DNA of 64,000 bases from Pseudoxanthomonas sp. (GTDB lineage Bacteria > Pseudomonadota > Gammaproteobacteria > Xanthomonadales > Xanthomonadaceae): assembly GCF_027498035.1 (NCBI RefSeq), contig NZ_CP114978.1, forward strand, positions 4,216,001 through 4,280,000, written 5' to 3'. Of this stretch, positions 25,008 through 33,030 are shown one piece after another. The number at the start of each line of letters is the position of its first letter. The stretch's first letter is position 1. The position numbers and the translations under genes are program-made. A model generated the notes under the pieces. The model ran no database searches, was not told the DNA's origin, and saw nothing but the letters and a program-made list of their open reading frames with translations.

Positions 25008-26798
25008 TCAGGCGTCGAAGCGCTCGGCGTTCATCGCCATCAGTGGCTCGGCGCCGGACTGGATCGCGGCCGCGTGACTCAGGGTGCGCGGCAGGATGCG
25101 GGCGAAATAGAAACGCGCGGTTTCCAGCTTGGCCTGCTTGAACGCGGCATCCTGGTTTGACCCCTGCGCGGCCACGACGCTGCGCGCCCACCAGTAGGCC
25201 AGCACCACATAGCCGGAATAGAACAGGTAGTCGGTGCTGGCCGCGCCCAGTTCTTCCGGGTTGCTGGCGGCACGCTGCAACACGGCCTTGGTCAGCGTGC
25301 CCCATTCGGTGGCTTTTTCGCGCAATGGTGCGATGAACTCGGCCGCCGCGGCATCGTCGGCGTGTTCGCTGGCGAACTGCTCGATCAGGCCCAGGAACAG
25401 CTTCAGGCCGGCCGCGCCGCTGGCCGCAGTCTTGCGGCCGATCAGGTCCAGCGACTGGATGCCGGTGGTGCCTTCATAGAGCGTGGTGATGCGGGCGTCG
25501 CGCGCCAGTTGTTCCATGCCGTGTTCGTGGATGTAGCCGTGGCCACCAAAGCATTGCAGCGCGTTGTAGGTGTTCTCGATGCTCCATTCGGTCTGGCAGG
25601 CCTTGGAGATCGGGGTGAGGAAGCTCACCAGGGTTTCGGCCTGTTCGCGCTCGGCGGCATCCGGCGCGTGATGGGCGACGTCGACCAGGGTGCCGGCATG
25701 CAGGGCGAGCAGGCGCGCGCCTTCGGTCAGCGATTTGATCGACAGCAGCATGCGCCGCACGTCCGGGTGGACGATGATCGGATCGGCCGGCTTGTCGGGG
25801 AACTTGGCGCCGGACAGGGAACGGGTCTGCAGGCGTTCGCGTGAGTAGGCGAGTGCGTTCTGATAGGCGCGGTCGGACAGGCCGATGCCCTGCAGGCCAA
25901 CACCCAGGCGCGCGGTGTTCATCATCGTAAACATCGCCTGGAGGCCCTTGTGCGGCTGGCCGACCAGATAGCCTTCGGCTTCATCGAAGTTCATCACGCA
26001 GGTGACCGAACCCTTGATGCCCATCTTGTGTTCGATCGAACCGCAGCGCACGGCATTGCGCTCGCCGACGCTGCCGTCGCGCGCGACCTTGAACTTGGGT
26101 ACCACGAACAGCGAGATGCCCTTGGCGCCAGCTGGTGCATCCGGCAGCTTGGCCAGGACCAGATGGACGATGTTGTCGACCAGGTCGTGCTCGCCGGCGG
26201 TGATGAAGATCTTGGTACCGCTGATGGCGTAGGTGTCCTCGCCGGTCGGCTGGGCGCGGGTGCGCAGCAGGCCCAGGTCGGTGCCGCAATGCGGCTCGGT
26301 CAGGCACATGGTGCCGGTCCAGCGGCCTTCCACCAGCGGCTTGAGGAAGACCTCCTGCTGCCATGGCTGGCCGTGGTGCTTGAGTGCCTCGATGGCGCCA
26401 TGCGAGAGCAGCGGGAAATTGCCCCATGCCAGGTTGGCGGCATTGATCATTTCGCCCAGCGGCACGCCAACGGCATGCGGCAGGCCCTGGCCGCCGAATT
26501 CCACCGGCGCGGTCAGGCCGGTCCAGCCGCCTTCCGCGAACTGCGCGTAGGCCTGCTTGAACCCCGGCGGCGTGGTGACGTCGGCTGTCGCCGTGTCCAG
26601 GCTGCAGCCGACCTCGTCACCGACGCTGTTCAGCGGTGCCAGGACCGTGCCGGTGAAGCGGCCGGCTTCTTCCAGCACCGCGTCGATCAGGTCCGGAGTG
26701 GCCTCGGCGAAGCCCAGCCTGGCGAACAGCGGTTCGACATCCAGCACGTCATACAGGGCGAAGCGGAAGTCTTTCAGCGGGGCTTGGTAGCGGCTCAT
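25008..26798 (-). CDS. Acyl-CoA dehydrogenase (DmdC-like, long form)
   Basis: FAD enzyme that makes 2,3-enoyl-CoA from acyl-CoA. The 596 residues are longer than short-chain forms (about 380) and have the extra N-terminal helix (MSRYQAPLKDFRFALYDVLDVE) and C-terminal domain of the DmdC/long FadE-like group. Visible motifs are TGTMCLTEPHCGTDLGLLRTRA (FAD site), YAISGTKIFITAGEHDL, QCFGGHGYIHEHGMEQLARDARI and YEGTTGIQSLDLIGRK. Substrate is not predictable: fatty acids or 3-methylmercaptopropionyl-CoA are both possible. It stands alone, so a beta-oxidation operon is not visible here. Confidence 0.92.
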   Translation of the reverse strand: MSRYQAPLKDFRFALYDVLDVEPLFARLGFAEATPDLIDAVLEEAGRFTGTVLAPLNSVGDEVGCSLDTATADVTTPPGFKQAYAQFAEGGWTGLTAPVEFGGQGLPHAVGVPLGEMINAANLAWGNFPLLSHGAIEALKHHGQPWQQEVFLKPLVEGRWTGTMCLTEPHCGTDLGLLRTRAQPTGEDTYAISGTKIFITAGEHDLVDNIVHLVLAKLPDAPAGAKGISLFVVPKFKVARDGSVGERNAVRCGSIEHKMGIKGSVTCVMNFDEAEGYLVGQPHKGLQAMFTMMNTARLGVGLQGIGLSDRAYQNALAYSRERLQTRSLSGAKFPDKPADPIIVHPDVRRMLLSIKSLTEGARLLALHAGTLVDVAHHAPDAAEREQAETLVSFLTPISKACQTEWSIENTYNALQCFGGHGYIHEHGMEQLARDARITTLYEGTTGIQSLDLIGRKTAASGAAGLKLFLGLIEQFASEHADDAAAAEFIAPLREKATEWGTLTKAVLQRAASNPEELGAASTDYLFYSGYVVLAYWWARSVVAAQGSNQDAAFKQAKLETARFYFARILPRTLSHAAAIQSGAEPLMAMNAERFDA

Positions 26799-26954
26799 GC
26801 GGGCACTCTCGGGACGGTGCGGGCCGCCTCCCGGCCCGTCGAGCGCGAAAGCATACTACGGCGTATGGACAATGCGATGACGGGCCGTGGGCCATCGCGC
26901 GGCGTGGTTGACGTCGTTTTCAGCGACTGCCGGTTTGCCGCGCCGCGTGCAGGT

Positions 26955-27425
26955 TCAGCGCAGCACGCCGGGCAGGCCGGGGGCGGGGCTGAGCGTGCTG
27001 TGCATGTCGATGTCGAAGCTGCGTGGCTTTTCGTCCAGCGGCGTCACCGCGATCTTGCCCTTCAGCGTATAGGTCAGCATGCCGTTGCCGGCCAGGGCGT
27101 TGGCCACGGCCATGCGCGCTTCCGGGGTGGGTGCCAGGTCAATCGTCACCACATCGGCGTAGCTGGGCCCGATCGAGAACGCCGGCCTGCTGCCGAGCGT
27201 GCCCGCGGGCAGGCCTTCGACCGTGACCTGCAGGTCCACGGTGTCGTAGACCATCGCCATGGTGCTGTAGTTCTGCAGGCGCAGTTCCACCTTCCAGCGG
27301 CCGTCGTTGCCAACGCTCACCTGCTGCAGGCTGGCGGCTGGCGCGGAGACGCGCTTGATGTTGCCGCGGTTGCAGGCGACCAGCAGGGTGCACGACAGGA
27401 GCAACAGCAGCAGGCGACGCGTCAT
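26955..27425 (-). CDS. LEA type-2 domain lipoprotein
   Basis: 156 residues with a lipoprotein signal (RRLLLLLLSCTLLVAC, lipid Cys near residue 18). One beta-sandwich LEA_2/WHy-like domain follows (VELRLQNYSTMAMVYDTVDLQVTVEGLPAGTLGSRPAFSIGP). Such proteins are widespread in Xanthomonadaceae; a role in desiccation or envelope stress is usually suggested but not shown. It is read in the same direction as the lipocalin gene 58 bases upstream. Confidence 0.82.
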   Translation of the reverse strand: MTRRLLLLLLSCTLLVACNRGNIKRVSAPAASLQQVSVGNDGRWKVELRLQNYSTMAMVYDTVDLQVTVEGLPAGTLGSRPAFSIGPSYADVVTIDLAPTPEARMAVANALAGNGMLTYTLKGKIAVTPLDEKPRSFDIDMHSTLSPAPGLPGVLR

Positions 27426-27483
27426 GCGCAGGATTCCCGGTGAAAGCGATGAGCGGGCGAGGATACAACGCGCCCGCTGAGGA

Positions 27484-28026
27484 TCAGCGCACCGTTCCAG
27501 TCACCACCAGGCCGGACAGGTCGTAGCCCATCTGGCTGGCGCGCAGCTTCAGGCCTTCGAACAAGGCGCGATCCATGGACGGCTCGCGCGCCAGGATCCA
27601 GAAATAGTCGCGTCCAGGTTCGCCGATCACCGCCCAGGTGTAGTCCGGGTCCAGGTCGATCACCCAGTAGTCCGCCCACACCATGGGCAGCCAGGACAGC
27701 CACTTGGGCGCGAAACGCACCTCCAGCTGCCCGGGGTGGCCCTTGACCAGGCGCGCCTCGCCGTCGGCGACGATCTGTTCGCCTTTCGCATCGATGCAGG
27801 CATTGCGCACGCCCAGCCTGGTGTCCTGGCGCAGGGTGTAATGGGCGGTGATATCGCGGACGCAGTCTTTCTGGAAGTCGTTGGGCAGGTGGGCGATCTC
27901 ATGCCACTGGCCGGCGTAACGGGAGACATCGAGTGTCGGCACCGAGGTCACCGGCTGCGCCGCGAGTACGGGGAGACTCAGGCTGGCCAGCGCCAGCAGG
28001 CAGAGTGAGTGGGCGACAGGACGCAT
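27484..28026 (-). CDS. blc: Bacterial lipocalin (Blc family)
   Basis: 180 residues. A Sec-type signal (SLCLLALASLSLPVLAAQ) without a clear lipobox precedes the lipocalin barrel: VSRYAGQWHEIAHLPNDFQKDC (motif 1, GxW), then PMVWADYWVIDLDPDYTWAVIGEPGRDYFWILAREPSM (motifs 2 and 3). Family members bind lysophospholipids or fatty acids in the envelope. The start at 28026 is chosen because the signal begins there; the open frame extends upstream without homology. E. coli Blc is a lipoprotein, this one seems periplasmic or cleaved by signal peptidase I. Confidence 0.9.
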   Translation of the reverse strand: MRPVAHSLCLLALASLSLPVLAAQPVTSVPTLDVSRYAGQWHEIAHLPNDFQKDCVRDITAHYTLRQDTRLGVRNACIDAKGEQIVADGEARLVKGHPGQLEVRFAPKWLSWLPMVWADYWVIDLDPDYTWAVIGEPGRDYFWILAREPSMDRALFEGLKLRASQMGYDLSGLVVTGTVR

Positions 28027-28184
28027 GGCATGGTCCGCTGGACGTGGGGGGAACAGCTTAGAGGACGCCCCAGGCATGTGGGCGATAGCGCGCTGGATCC
28101 CCCGTGGAGCGGAGCCTGTATCAATCCCGTCTGGGGGACTTGGCCGCGGCCTTCCCGTGATCCGGCCGGGAAGTCGTGGGCATT

Positions 28185-28445
28185 TCAGCGATAACGGGGC
28201 GTGCCGTCCGGTTCGAAGTGGGTGATCGAGTCCAGCAGGCGGCGCATGCGTTCTTCCATGTCCGCTTTGGACAGGGACGGCCCGGTTGCAGGGATCGTGC
28301 GCAGCAATGCGCCAGTGGGCCCGTAAACCATCAGGACCCCGCGCATGCACTTGTTTGGCGTGTCGACGAGATAGGACGTGGCTACCTCGAAATCCCCGAT
28401 CCTGCGTTCCAACTGGTACCCGCTGCCGCTACCGAAAGAAGACAT
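28185..28445 (-). CDS. Small hypothetical protein
   Basis: 86 residues, MSSFGSGSGYQLERRIGDFEVATSYLVDTPNKCMRGVLMVYGPTGALLRTIPATGPSLSKADMEERMRRLLDSITHFEPDGTPRYR. I do not recognise a family. It has no signal or membrane segment. The ATG at 28445 has GAGG eight bases upstream, better than the Met eight codons earlier. It lies downstream of tRNA-Phe and its terminator on the same strand. Codon use and composition fit a real gene. Confidence 0.6.
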   Translation of the reverse strand: MSSFGSGSGYQLERRIGDFEVATSYLVDTPNKCMRGVLMVYGPTGALLRTIPATGPSLSKADMEERMRRLLDSITHFEPDGTPRYR

Positions 28446-28559
28446 CAGTATGCCTCGGAGAAAAGACATTGCGTGGCAGCTGGCGTGTCGGTAATGAGCG
28501 CCTCGTTTCGGCTCATCCAGAGTCGCCGACCAGGCGGGTCGCGTCGAACCGCGCACAGC

Positions 28560-28586
28560 AAAAAGGCCTGCATTGCTGCAAGCCTT
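28560..28586 (-). terminator. Intrinsic terminator of tRNA-Phe
   Basis: Read on the minus strand, AAGGCTTGCA and TGCAGGCCTT (28563-28586) form a 10-bp stem with one G-T pair and a GCAA loop, followed by TTTT from 28564 down to 28560. It lies 34 bases beyond the CCA end of the tRNA gene. Confidence 0.8.
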
Positions 28587-28619
28587 CTTCGCGTAACGCC
28601 TTCAACTGTGCCACCAAAG

Positions 28620-28695
28620 TGGTGGCCGGGGAGGGAATCGAACCCCCGACACAGGGATTTTCAATCCCTTGCTCTACCGACTGAGCTACCCGGCC
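28620..28695 (-). tRNA. tRNA-Phe (anticodon GAA)
   Basis: A 76-base cloverleaf on the minus strand: acceptor GGCCGGG/CCCGGCC, D arm GCTC...GAGC, anticodon stem AGGGA/TCCCT with loop TTGAAAA (anticodon GAA), T arm GGGGGTTCGATTCCCTC. CCA is encoded. This is the substrate of the PheRS encoded at 3115-6554. Confidence 0.97.
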
Positions 28696-28732
28696 GTTGC
28701 TGCACTTGCGGCCGAGCCGAAGCGAGGGCGGC

Positions 28733-28761
28733 ATGATACGGACGAAGTTGGATTCCGGCAA
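28733..28761 (-). promoter_or_regulatory. Promoter of tRNA-Phe
   Basis: On the minus strand TTGCCG (28761-28756) and TATCAT (28738-28733) are separated by exactly 17 bases, followed by a GC-rich discriminator GCCGCCC. The -10 box is the same as in the rpmI promoter. Confidence 0.8.
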
Positions 28762-28864
28762 GCCACCTGTGTGCTGAATGTCACCCGGCGTGTTTCCAGC
28801 GGTCGTGCGGCTGGCACGGCATCATCGGCGTATTCCTTGTTTCCCCTTGCTGGAAGCCGCTGTC

Positions 28865-29350
28865 ATGAACCACAAGACCCGAATGCTTTCCTTCTCCGCT
28901 GCGGCCGTGCTGTCGCTGCTGGGTGCCGGTTGCGCGACCACCGGGCTGACCAATGCGCAGGAACTGGACCTATATCGCGCCCACGCAGGCGAACCGGTCA
29001 AGAGCTTCACTTTCTTCGGCCAGCTCAATGGCTGGGCGCCGCTGGGCGATACGGCGCTGGCGGTGTGGACGCGGCCGGGCCAGGCGTTCCTACTGGAACT
29101 GCCGGGGCGCTGCCTGGACCTGGATAGCGCACCGGCGATTACCGTGACCAACCAGGGCAGCCGGGTCTACGCAAGGTTTGATGACGTGCTGGTGCTGGGC
29201 GGGCTGCATAACAGCTTTCGCATGCCGTGCCGGATCGACACGATCCGCCCGCTGGATGTCAAAGCCCTGCGCCAGGCGCAGAAGTCCCTGCGTGAGGCCA
29301 AGGCGACTGAACGCAGCGGCGCGCCGACGACTCAGCCTTCCGGGACGTAA
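28865..29350 (+). CDS. DUF6491-type lipoprotein
   Basis: 161 residues. The lipoprotein signal ends LSLLGAGC (lipid Cys near residue 23). The mature part has FTFFGQLNGWAPLGDTALAVWTRPGQAFLLELPGRCLDLDSAPAITVTNQGSRVYARFDDVLV and CRIDTIRPLDVKALRQAQ, the pattern of DUF6491 proteins common in Xanthomonadaceae. Function is unknown. The start ATG 28865 follows TGGAAG; earlier starts in frame lack the signal. Its last 19 bases overlap the end of yggX on the opposite strand. Confidence 0.82.
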   Translation: MNHKTRMLSFSAAAVLSLLGAGCATTGLTNAQELDLYRAHAGEPVKSFTFFGQLNGWAPLGDTALAVWTRPGQAFLLELPGRCLDLDSAPAITVTNQGSRVYARFDDVLVLGGLHNSFRMPCRIDTIRPLDVKALRQAQKSLREAKATERSGAPTTQPSGT

Positions 29351-29601
29351 CCGGCTGGTTTGTCGGCGCCTTCGCCGAACAGGAACTTGCGCAGTTCGGC
29401 TTCCAGGAACGCGCGGTCTTTCGGCGTACGGGGCGACAGGCGGTTTTCGTTGATCAGCATGGTCTGGTGGGCCAGCCACGCGGTCCAGCCGGCCTTGCCC
29501 GTGTTGGCGAAGATCTGCTGGCCGAGTTCGCCCGGGTACGGCACGTAATCCAGGCCTTCGGTTTCTTTTTTCTCGTACTGGCAGAACACGGTGCGGGGCA
29601 T
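29332..29601 (-). CDS. yggX: Fe(II)-trafficking / oxidative damage protection protein YggX
   Basis: 89 residues, normal length. It opens MPRTVFCQYEKKETEGLDYVPYPGELGQQIFANTGKAGWTAWLAHQTMLINENRLSP, with the conserved Cys7 and the WxxWLxHQTMLINE signature. It protects iron-sulfur enzymes from oxidation in enterobacteria. It begins one base after the mutY stop; the mutY-yggX pair is conserved across Gammaproteobacteria and fits, since MutY is an iron-sulfur repair enzyme. Confidence 0.96.
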   Translation of the reverse strand: MPRTVFCQYEKKETEGLDYVPYPGELGQQIFANTGKAGWTAWLAHQTMLINENRLSPRTPKDRAFLEAELRKFLFGEGADKPAGYVPEG

Positions 29602-29602
29602 G

Positions 29603-30637
29603 TCAGGCGTCCAGAAGCTTGCGGATGGGCGCGGGCAGGCCCAGCGAAGCCAGTTCGCCGGGCGCCACCCAGCGCAGGTCGTCATTGTCGCCCACCGCGG
29701 CGCGCGCGGTCAGGCGGCCCCAGCGCAGTGGCTGCATGTGCAGGCGGTAGTGGGTGAAGGTGTGTGGGGTGTCGGGCAGTGCGTCGGCATCGTCGAAGGC
29801 GCCGTCCAGGTGCGCGTCGAACCAGTGCCGCGCGCCGGCCAGGTCGTCAGCCTGCGGCAGCGACCACAACTGCGCCCAGATGCCCACCGGAGGGCGCCGC
29901 TGCATCAGGATGCGGCCGGCAGTGTCGAAGGCCATCAGCATCACCGCGCTGCGTTCTGGCAGCGGTTTGCCGGGCTTGGGCGTCGGCAGGGCTTCGGTCA
30001 GGCCGTCGCGGAAAGCCACGCAGTCAGCCGAGATCGGGCACAGCAGGCAGGACGGATTGGCGCGCGTGCAGAGCGTCGCGCCGAAATCCATCTGCGCCTG
30101 GGTGTAATCGGCCAGGCGCGTGGCCGGCAGGTGCGCCTGCGCGAGCGCCCACAGTTGCTTCTCGTTGGCCGGCAATCCCGGCCAGCCGGCGATGCCGTGG
30201 ACGCGGCTCAGCACGCGTTTGACGTTGCCATCCATGATCGGGAATGCGTCGCCCCAGGCCTGCGACAGGATCGCGCCGGCGGTGCTGCGGCCGATGCCGG
30301 GCAGGGCATGCAGGGCGTCGAAGTCGCGCGGCAGGTCACCGCCATGCAGCTCGACGCAGCGCTTGGCGGCGGCATGCAGGTTGCGGGCGCGGGCGTAGTA
30401 GCCCAGGCCGGCCCATTGCGCCATCACCTCATCCGACGTGGCAGCCGCCAGGTCGGGCAATGTCGGGAATGCGGCCAGGAAGCGCGCGAAGTACGGGATG
30501 ACCACGCGCACCTGGGTCTGCTGCAGCATGATTTCCGACAGCCACACCCGGTAGGGCGTGCGTGGATGCTGCCAGGGCAGGTCGTGGCGGCCGTTCTGGT
30601 CGAACCAGCTCAGGAGCTTGGTGGCAAAGGTGTCGAT
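29603..30637 (-). CDS. mutY: Adenine DNA glycosylase MutY, start codon unclear
   Basis: Removes adenine paired with 8-oxoguanine. The HhH-GPD domain shows IMLQQTQV, LPGIGRSTAGAILSQAWGDAFPIMDGNVKRVL (catalytic Asp in IMDGNVKR), the 4Fe-4S ligands CTRANPSCLLCPISADC and a C-terminal NUDIX-like domain. The conserved N-terminus (IDTFATKLLSWFDQNGRHDLPWQHPRTPYRVWLSE) is coded without any ATG, GTG or TTG between the upstream in-frame TAG (inside a palindromic repeat) and the GTG at 30547, which sits inside the conserved region. I set the start at an ATC (30637), by analogy with infC; this is a guess. Confidence 0.85.
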   Translation of the reverse strand: MDTFATKLLSWFDQNGRHDLPWQHPRTPYRVWLSEIMLQQTQVRVVIPYFARFLAAFPTLPDLAAATSDEVMAQWAGLGYYARARNLHAAAKRCVELHGGDLPRDFDALHALPGIGRSTAGAILSQAWGDAFPIMDGNVKRVLSRVHGIAGWPGLPANEKQLWALAQAHLPATRLADYTQAQMDFGATLCTRANPSCLLCPISADCVAFRDGLTEALPTPKPGKPLPERSAVMLMAFDTAGRILMQRRPPVGIWAQLWSLPQADDLAGARHWFDAHLDGAFDDADALPDTPHTFTHYRLHMQPLRWGRLTARAAVGDNDDLRWVAPGELASLGLPAPIRKLLDA

Positions 30638-30669
30638 GGCTGGCTCGCGCTGGCGTTTTGCGGCGGTTT

Positions 30670-30695
30670 GTAGAGTCGAGCTTGCTCGGCTCTAC
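30670..30695. repeat. GTAG-type palindromic repeat upstream of mutY
   Basis: GTAGAGTCGAGC (30670-30681) TT GCTCGGCTCTAC (30684-30695) is a 26-base near-perfect palindrome starting with GTAG, like Stenotrophomonas SMAG elements. It fills most of the gap between ftsY and mutY, 32 bases from the presumed mutY start. Confidence 0.75.
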
Positions 30696-30708
30696 AGGCG
30701 CACTGCGA

Positions 30709-32049
30709 TCAAGCGGCAGTGCCTAGCGCTTCCGGCAGCAGCGCATTGACGAAGGCTTCGGCATCGAACACGCGCAGGTCTTCCGGGCGCTCGCCGATAC
30801 CGGCGTAACGGATCGGGATGCCGAACTCGCGGGCCAGGGCGAACACCACGCCGCCCTTGGCGGTGCCATCCAGCTTGGTCACCACCAGGCCGGTTACGCC
30901 GACCGCGGCATGGAACTGGCGCAGCTGCGAGAGCGCGTTCTGGCCGGTGGTGCCGTCGATGACCATCAGCACTTCGTGCGGCGCAGTGGGGTCCACCTTG
31001 CCCAGCACGCGGCGGATCTTGCCCAGTTCATTCATCAGGCCGGTCTGGGTGTGCAGGCGGCCGGCGGTGTCGGCGATCAGCACCTGGGTGCCACGGGCCT
31101 TGCCGGCCTGCAGCGCGTCGAAGGCGACCGAGGCCGCATCGGCGTTCTGCCCCTGCGCCACGACGGCCACGCCATTGCGTTCGCCCCAGGCCTGCAGCTG
31201 GGCCACGGCGGCTGCACGGAAGGTGTCGCCGGCGGCCAGCATCAGGCTGTGCCCCTCGTCCTTGAAGCGCTTGGCCAGCTTGCCGATGGTGGTGGTCTTG
31301 CCGACCCCGTTGACGCCGACGGTCAGCACCACGAAGGGCTTGGCCTGGGTGTCGATGACCAGCGGCACGGCCACCGGCTGCAGGATCGCAACCAATTCGG
31401 CGCGCAGCGCAGCCAGCAACGCGTTGGCATCGGCGAACTCACGCGCCTTCATGCGCTTGCGCAAGGATTCGACCAGCGCCGTGGTGGCACCAACGCCGAC
31501 ATCGGCGGTGATCAGCGCAGTCTCGATTTCGTCCAGCAGGTCGTCGTCGAGCTTCGGATTGCGCGAAAACAGGCCGCCAAAGCTTTTAGCGAACACGCTG
31601 CCGCGCAGGCGTTCGCGCCAACCGGACTTGCCGGCCGGCGCCGCGGGTTTTTCGGTCGTGGCGAAACTGGCGGGTGCCGGTGCGGGTGCTTCGATTGGGG
31701 GCGCGGCCGGCGGCGTCACGACTGGCGTTATCGGCGCAGCAGCAGGTGTTGGCGCCGGTTCGACGGCGACGGGCGAGGTCGAACCGGGAGCCGTGATGTC
31801 GGGCTGGCTCGGCTCGGCCAGCTCGAGCGCGGTCCGGGTGTCGATGGGCTGCGCTGCCGGTTCAGCGGCGTCCACCGCTTCGGCGGCATGCCGGGCCTGT
31901 TCGAGGGCGGTAGCGGCATCGGCCGGCGGGGCGGAGCTCGGACGGGCGTCGGGGAAGGCGGCGGCCAGTTCCTCGGTGCTGTAGCGCCGGGTGCTGCTGT
32001 CGGCCTGTGCGGCGTTTTCAGGCTTCTTTCGACGGAAAAAACTGACCAT
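30709..32049 (-). CDS. ftsY: Signal recognition particle receptor FtsY
   Basis: GTPase that docks SRP-ribosome complexes at the inner membrane. The product is 446 residues. A proline/alanine-rich acidic A domain (about residues 1-140) is followed by the N domain and the G domain with GVNGVGKTTTIGKLAKRF (P loop), DTAGRLHTQTGLMNELGK and TKLDGTAKGGVVFALA. The start is set at ATG 32049 (MVSFFRRKKPENA), whose basic, hydrophobic first residues suit membrane contact; the frame continues 12 codons upstream. The next gene upstream is an unrelated regulator. Confidence 0.96.
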   Translation of the reverse strand: MVSFFRRKKPENAAQADSSTRRYSTEELAAAFPDARPSSAPPADAATALEQARHAAEAVDAAEPAAQPIDTRTALELAEPSQPDITAPGSTSPVAVEPAPTPAAAPITPVVTPPAAPPIEAPAPAPASFATTEKPAAPAGKSGWRERLRGSVFAKSFGGLFSRNPKLDDDLLDEIETALITADVGVGATTALVESLRKRMKAREFADANALLAALRAELVAILQPVAVPLVIDTQAKPFVVLTVGVNGVGKTTTIGKLAKRFKDEGHSLMLAAGDTFRAAAVAQLQAWGERNGVAVVAQGQNADAASVAFDALQAGKARGTQVLIADTAGRLHTQTGLMNELGKIRRVLGKVDPTAPHEVLMVIDGTTGQNALSQLRQFHAAVGVTGLVVTKLDGTAKGGVVFALAREFGIPIRYAGIGERPEDLRVFDAEAFVNALLPEALGTAA

Positions 32050-32172
32050 GGAGGCGGTATTTCTAAGGGGGCGCCATGCTACCACCCGGGCTGTAAGGCC
32101 CCGGCGCGGGTCGGGTGCGCGGCCGGCCCCACGCCGCCGGGCCTTCAGGGCCGGGTCTCCAGGGTTGGTGCT

Positions 32173-32916
32173 TCAGAGCTGGCCCTTGAGGGCGCGGTAG
32201 TCGCGCGGGGCCATGCCCACGGTGGCGCGGAACTGCCGCGCGAACGCGCTCTGGTCGGCAAATCCGCACTGCTGGCCGATGTTGGCGATGCTGTCCTCGC
32301 CGTGCAGCAGGCGCATGGCCGCCTCGATCCGCAGCTTGGTCAGCAGCTGCTGCGGGGTGACCTGGAACACCCGCCGGAAATGGCGTTCCAGCTGGGCCAC
32401 GGACAGTTCGGCCAGGTTGGCCAGCGACTGCACCCGGATCTGCTCGTCGAAGTGGCTCTGCATGTAGTCCATGACCTTGCTCAGGCGCTCGAAGGCCGAG
32501 TGGCGGTTGTCCGGCTGGCCCAGGTCGCGCGAGATGCCGACCACGCCGGTCACTTCTTCGCCACGGCACAGCGGGCGCTTGAAGGTCAGGCACCAGCCGG
32601 GCATGCGGTTGGGATACAGGTGCACTTCGAGCTGGTTGTCGATGACCTCGCCACACAGCACGCGCCGGTCCTGCATGAGGTAGCTGCCACCCAGTGGAAG
32701 GGGGAAGACATCCAGCACCGTTCTGCCGATCACGTCGCCGCGCTGCTTGCGTCCCAGGCGCCGCACCAGGGTCAGGTTGCAGTGCGTGTAGCGCCCTTCC
32801 TGGTCCTTGATGAAGAAGACCACTTCGGGCAGCGCATCGAACAGGGCCTGCATTTCAAGGCCGGAAAGGTTGGCGTCCATCGGGTCCACTGGCTTTTTGC
32901 TGGGAAGTGCGTGCAT
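32173..32916 (-). CDS. PAS-AraC transcriptional regulator, likely of hydroxyproline catabolism
   Basis: 247 residues. An N-terminal PAS/PAS_4 domain (about 20-125, MQALFDALPEVVFFIKDQEGRYTHCNLTLVRRLGRKQRGDVIG...) precedes the AraC double helix-turn-helix (VQSLANLAELSVAQLERHFRRVFQVTPQQLLTKLRIEAAMRLLHGEDSIANIGQQCGFADQSAFARQFRATVGMAPRDYR). It is divergent from the hydroxyproline operon across a 114-base gap, the arrangement seen for its counterparts in other bacteria, so it most likely activates that operon; hydroxyproline or an intermediate as ligand is inference. Starts at 32916 or 32880 are both possible. Confidence 0.88.
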   Translation of the reverse strand: MHALPSKKPVDPMDANLSGLEMQALFDALPEVVFFIKDQEGRYTHCNLTLVRRLGRKQRGDVIGRTVLDVFPLPLGGSYLMQDRRVLCGEVIDNQLEVHLYPNRMPGWCLTFKRPLCRGEEVTGVVGISRDLGQPDNRHSAFERLSKVMDYMQSHFDEQIRVQSLANLAELSVAQLERHFRRVFQVTPQQLLTKLRIEAAMRLLHGEDSIANIGQQCGFADQSAFARQFRATVGMAPRDYRALKGQL

Positions 32917-33030
32917 CGATCCTAGCGCATAGGCGGTGCCGCCACGTGCCGGATGATTGTGCGGATTTCCGCATTCGCGGTCGGCATTCGGCGCTAGTCG
33001 CCGGCAAGCACCGGATGGGAGCATTCGTCC
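32917..33030. promoter_or_regulatory. Divergent control region, AraC regulator / hydroxyproline operon
   Basis: This 114-base gap must hold promoters in both directions. It contains GCGGA-TT-TCCGC (32961-32972) and CCGCATTCGCGG, and the nine-mer TTTCCGCAT (32966-32974). The same nine-mer occurs before the GH127 and TonB-receptor genes. It is a candidate binding site of the neighbouring regulator. Confidence 0.5.

Noticed and set aside
29603..30547. mutY starting at GTG 30547
   Set aside because: It would lose about 30 residues conserved in MutY (FDQNGRHDLPWQHPRTPYRVWLSE starts upstream).
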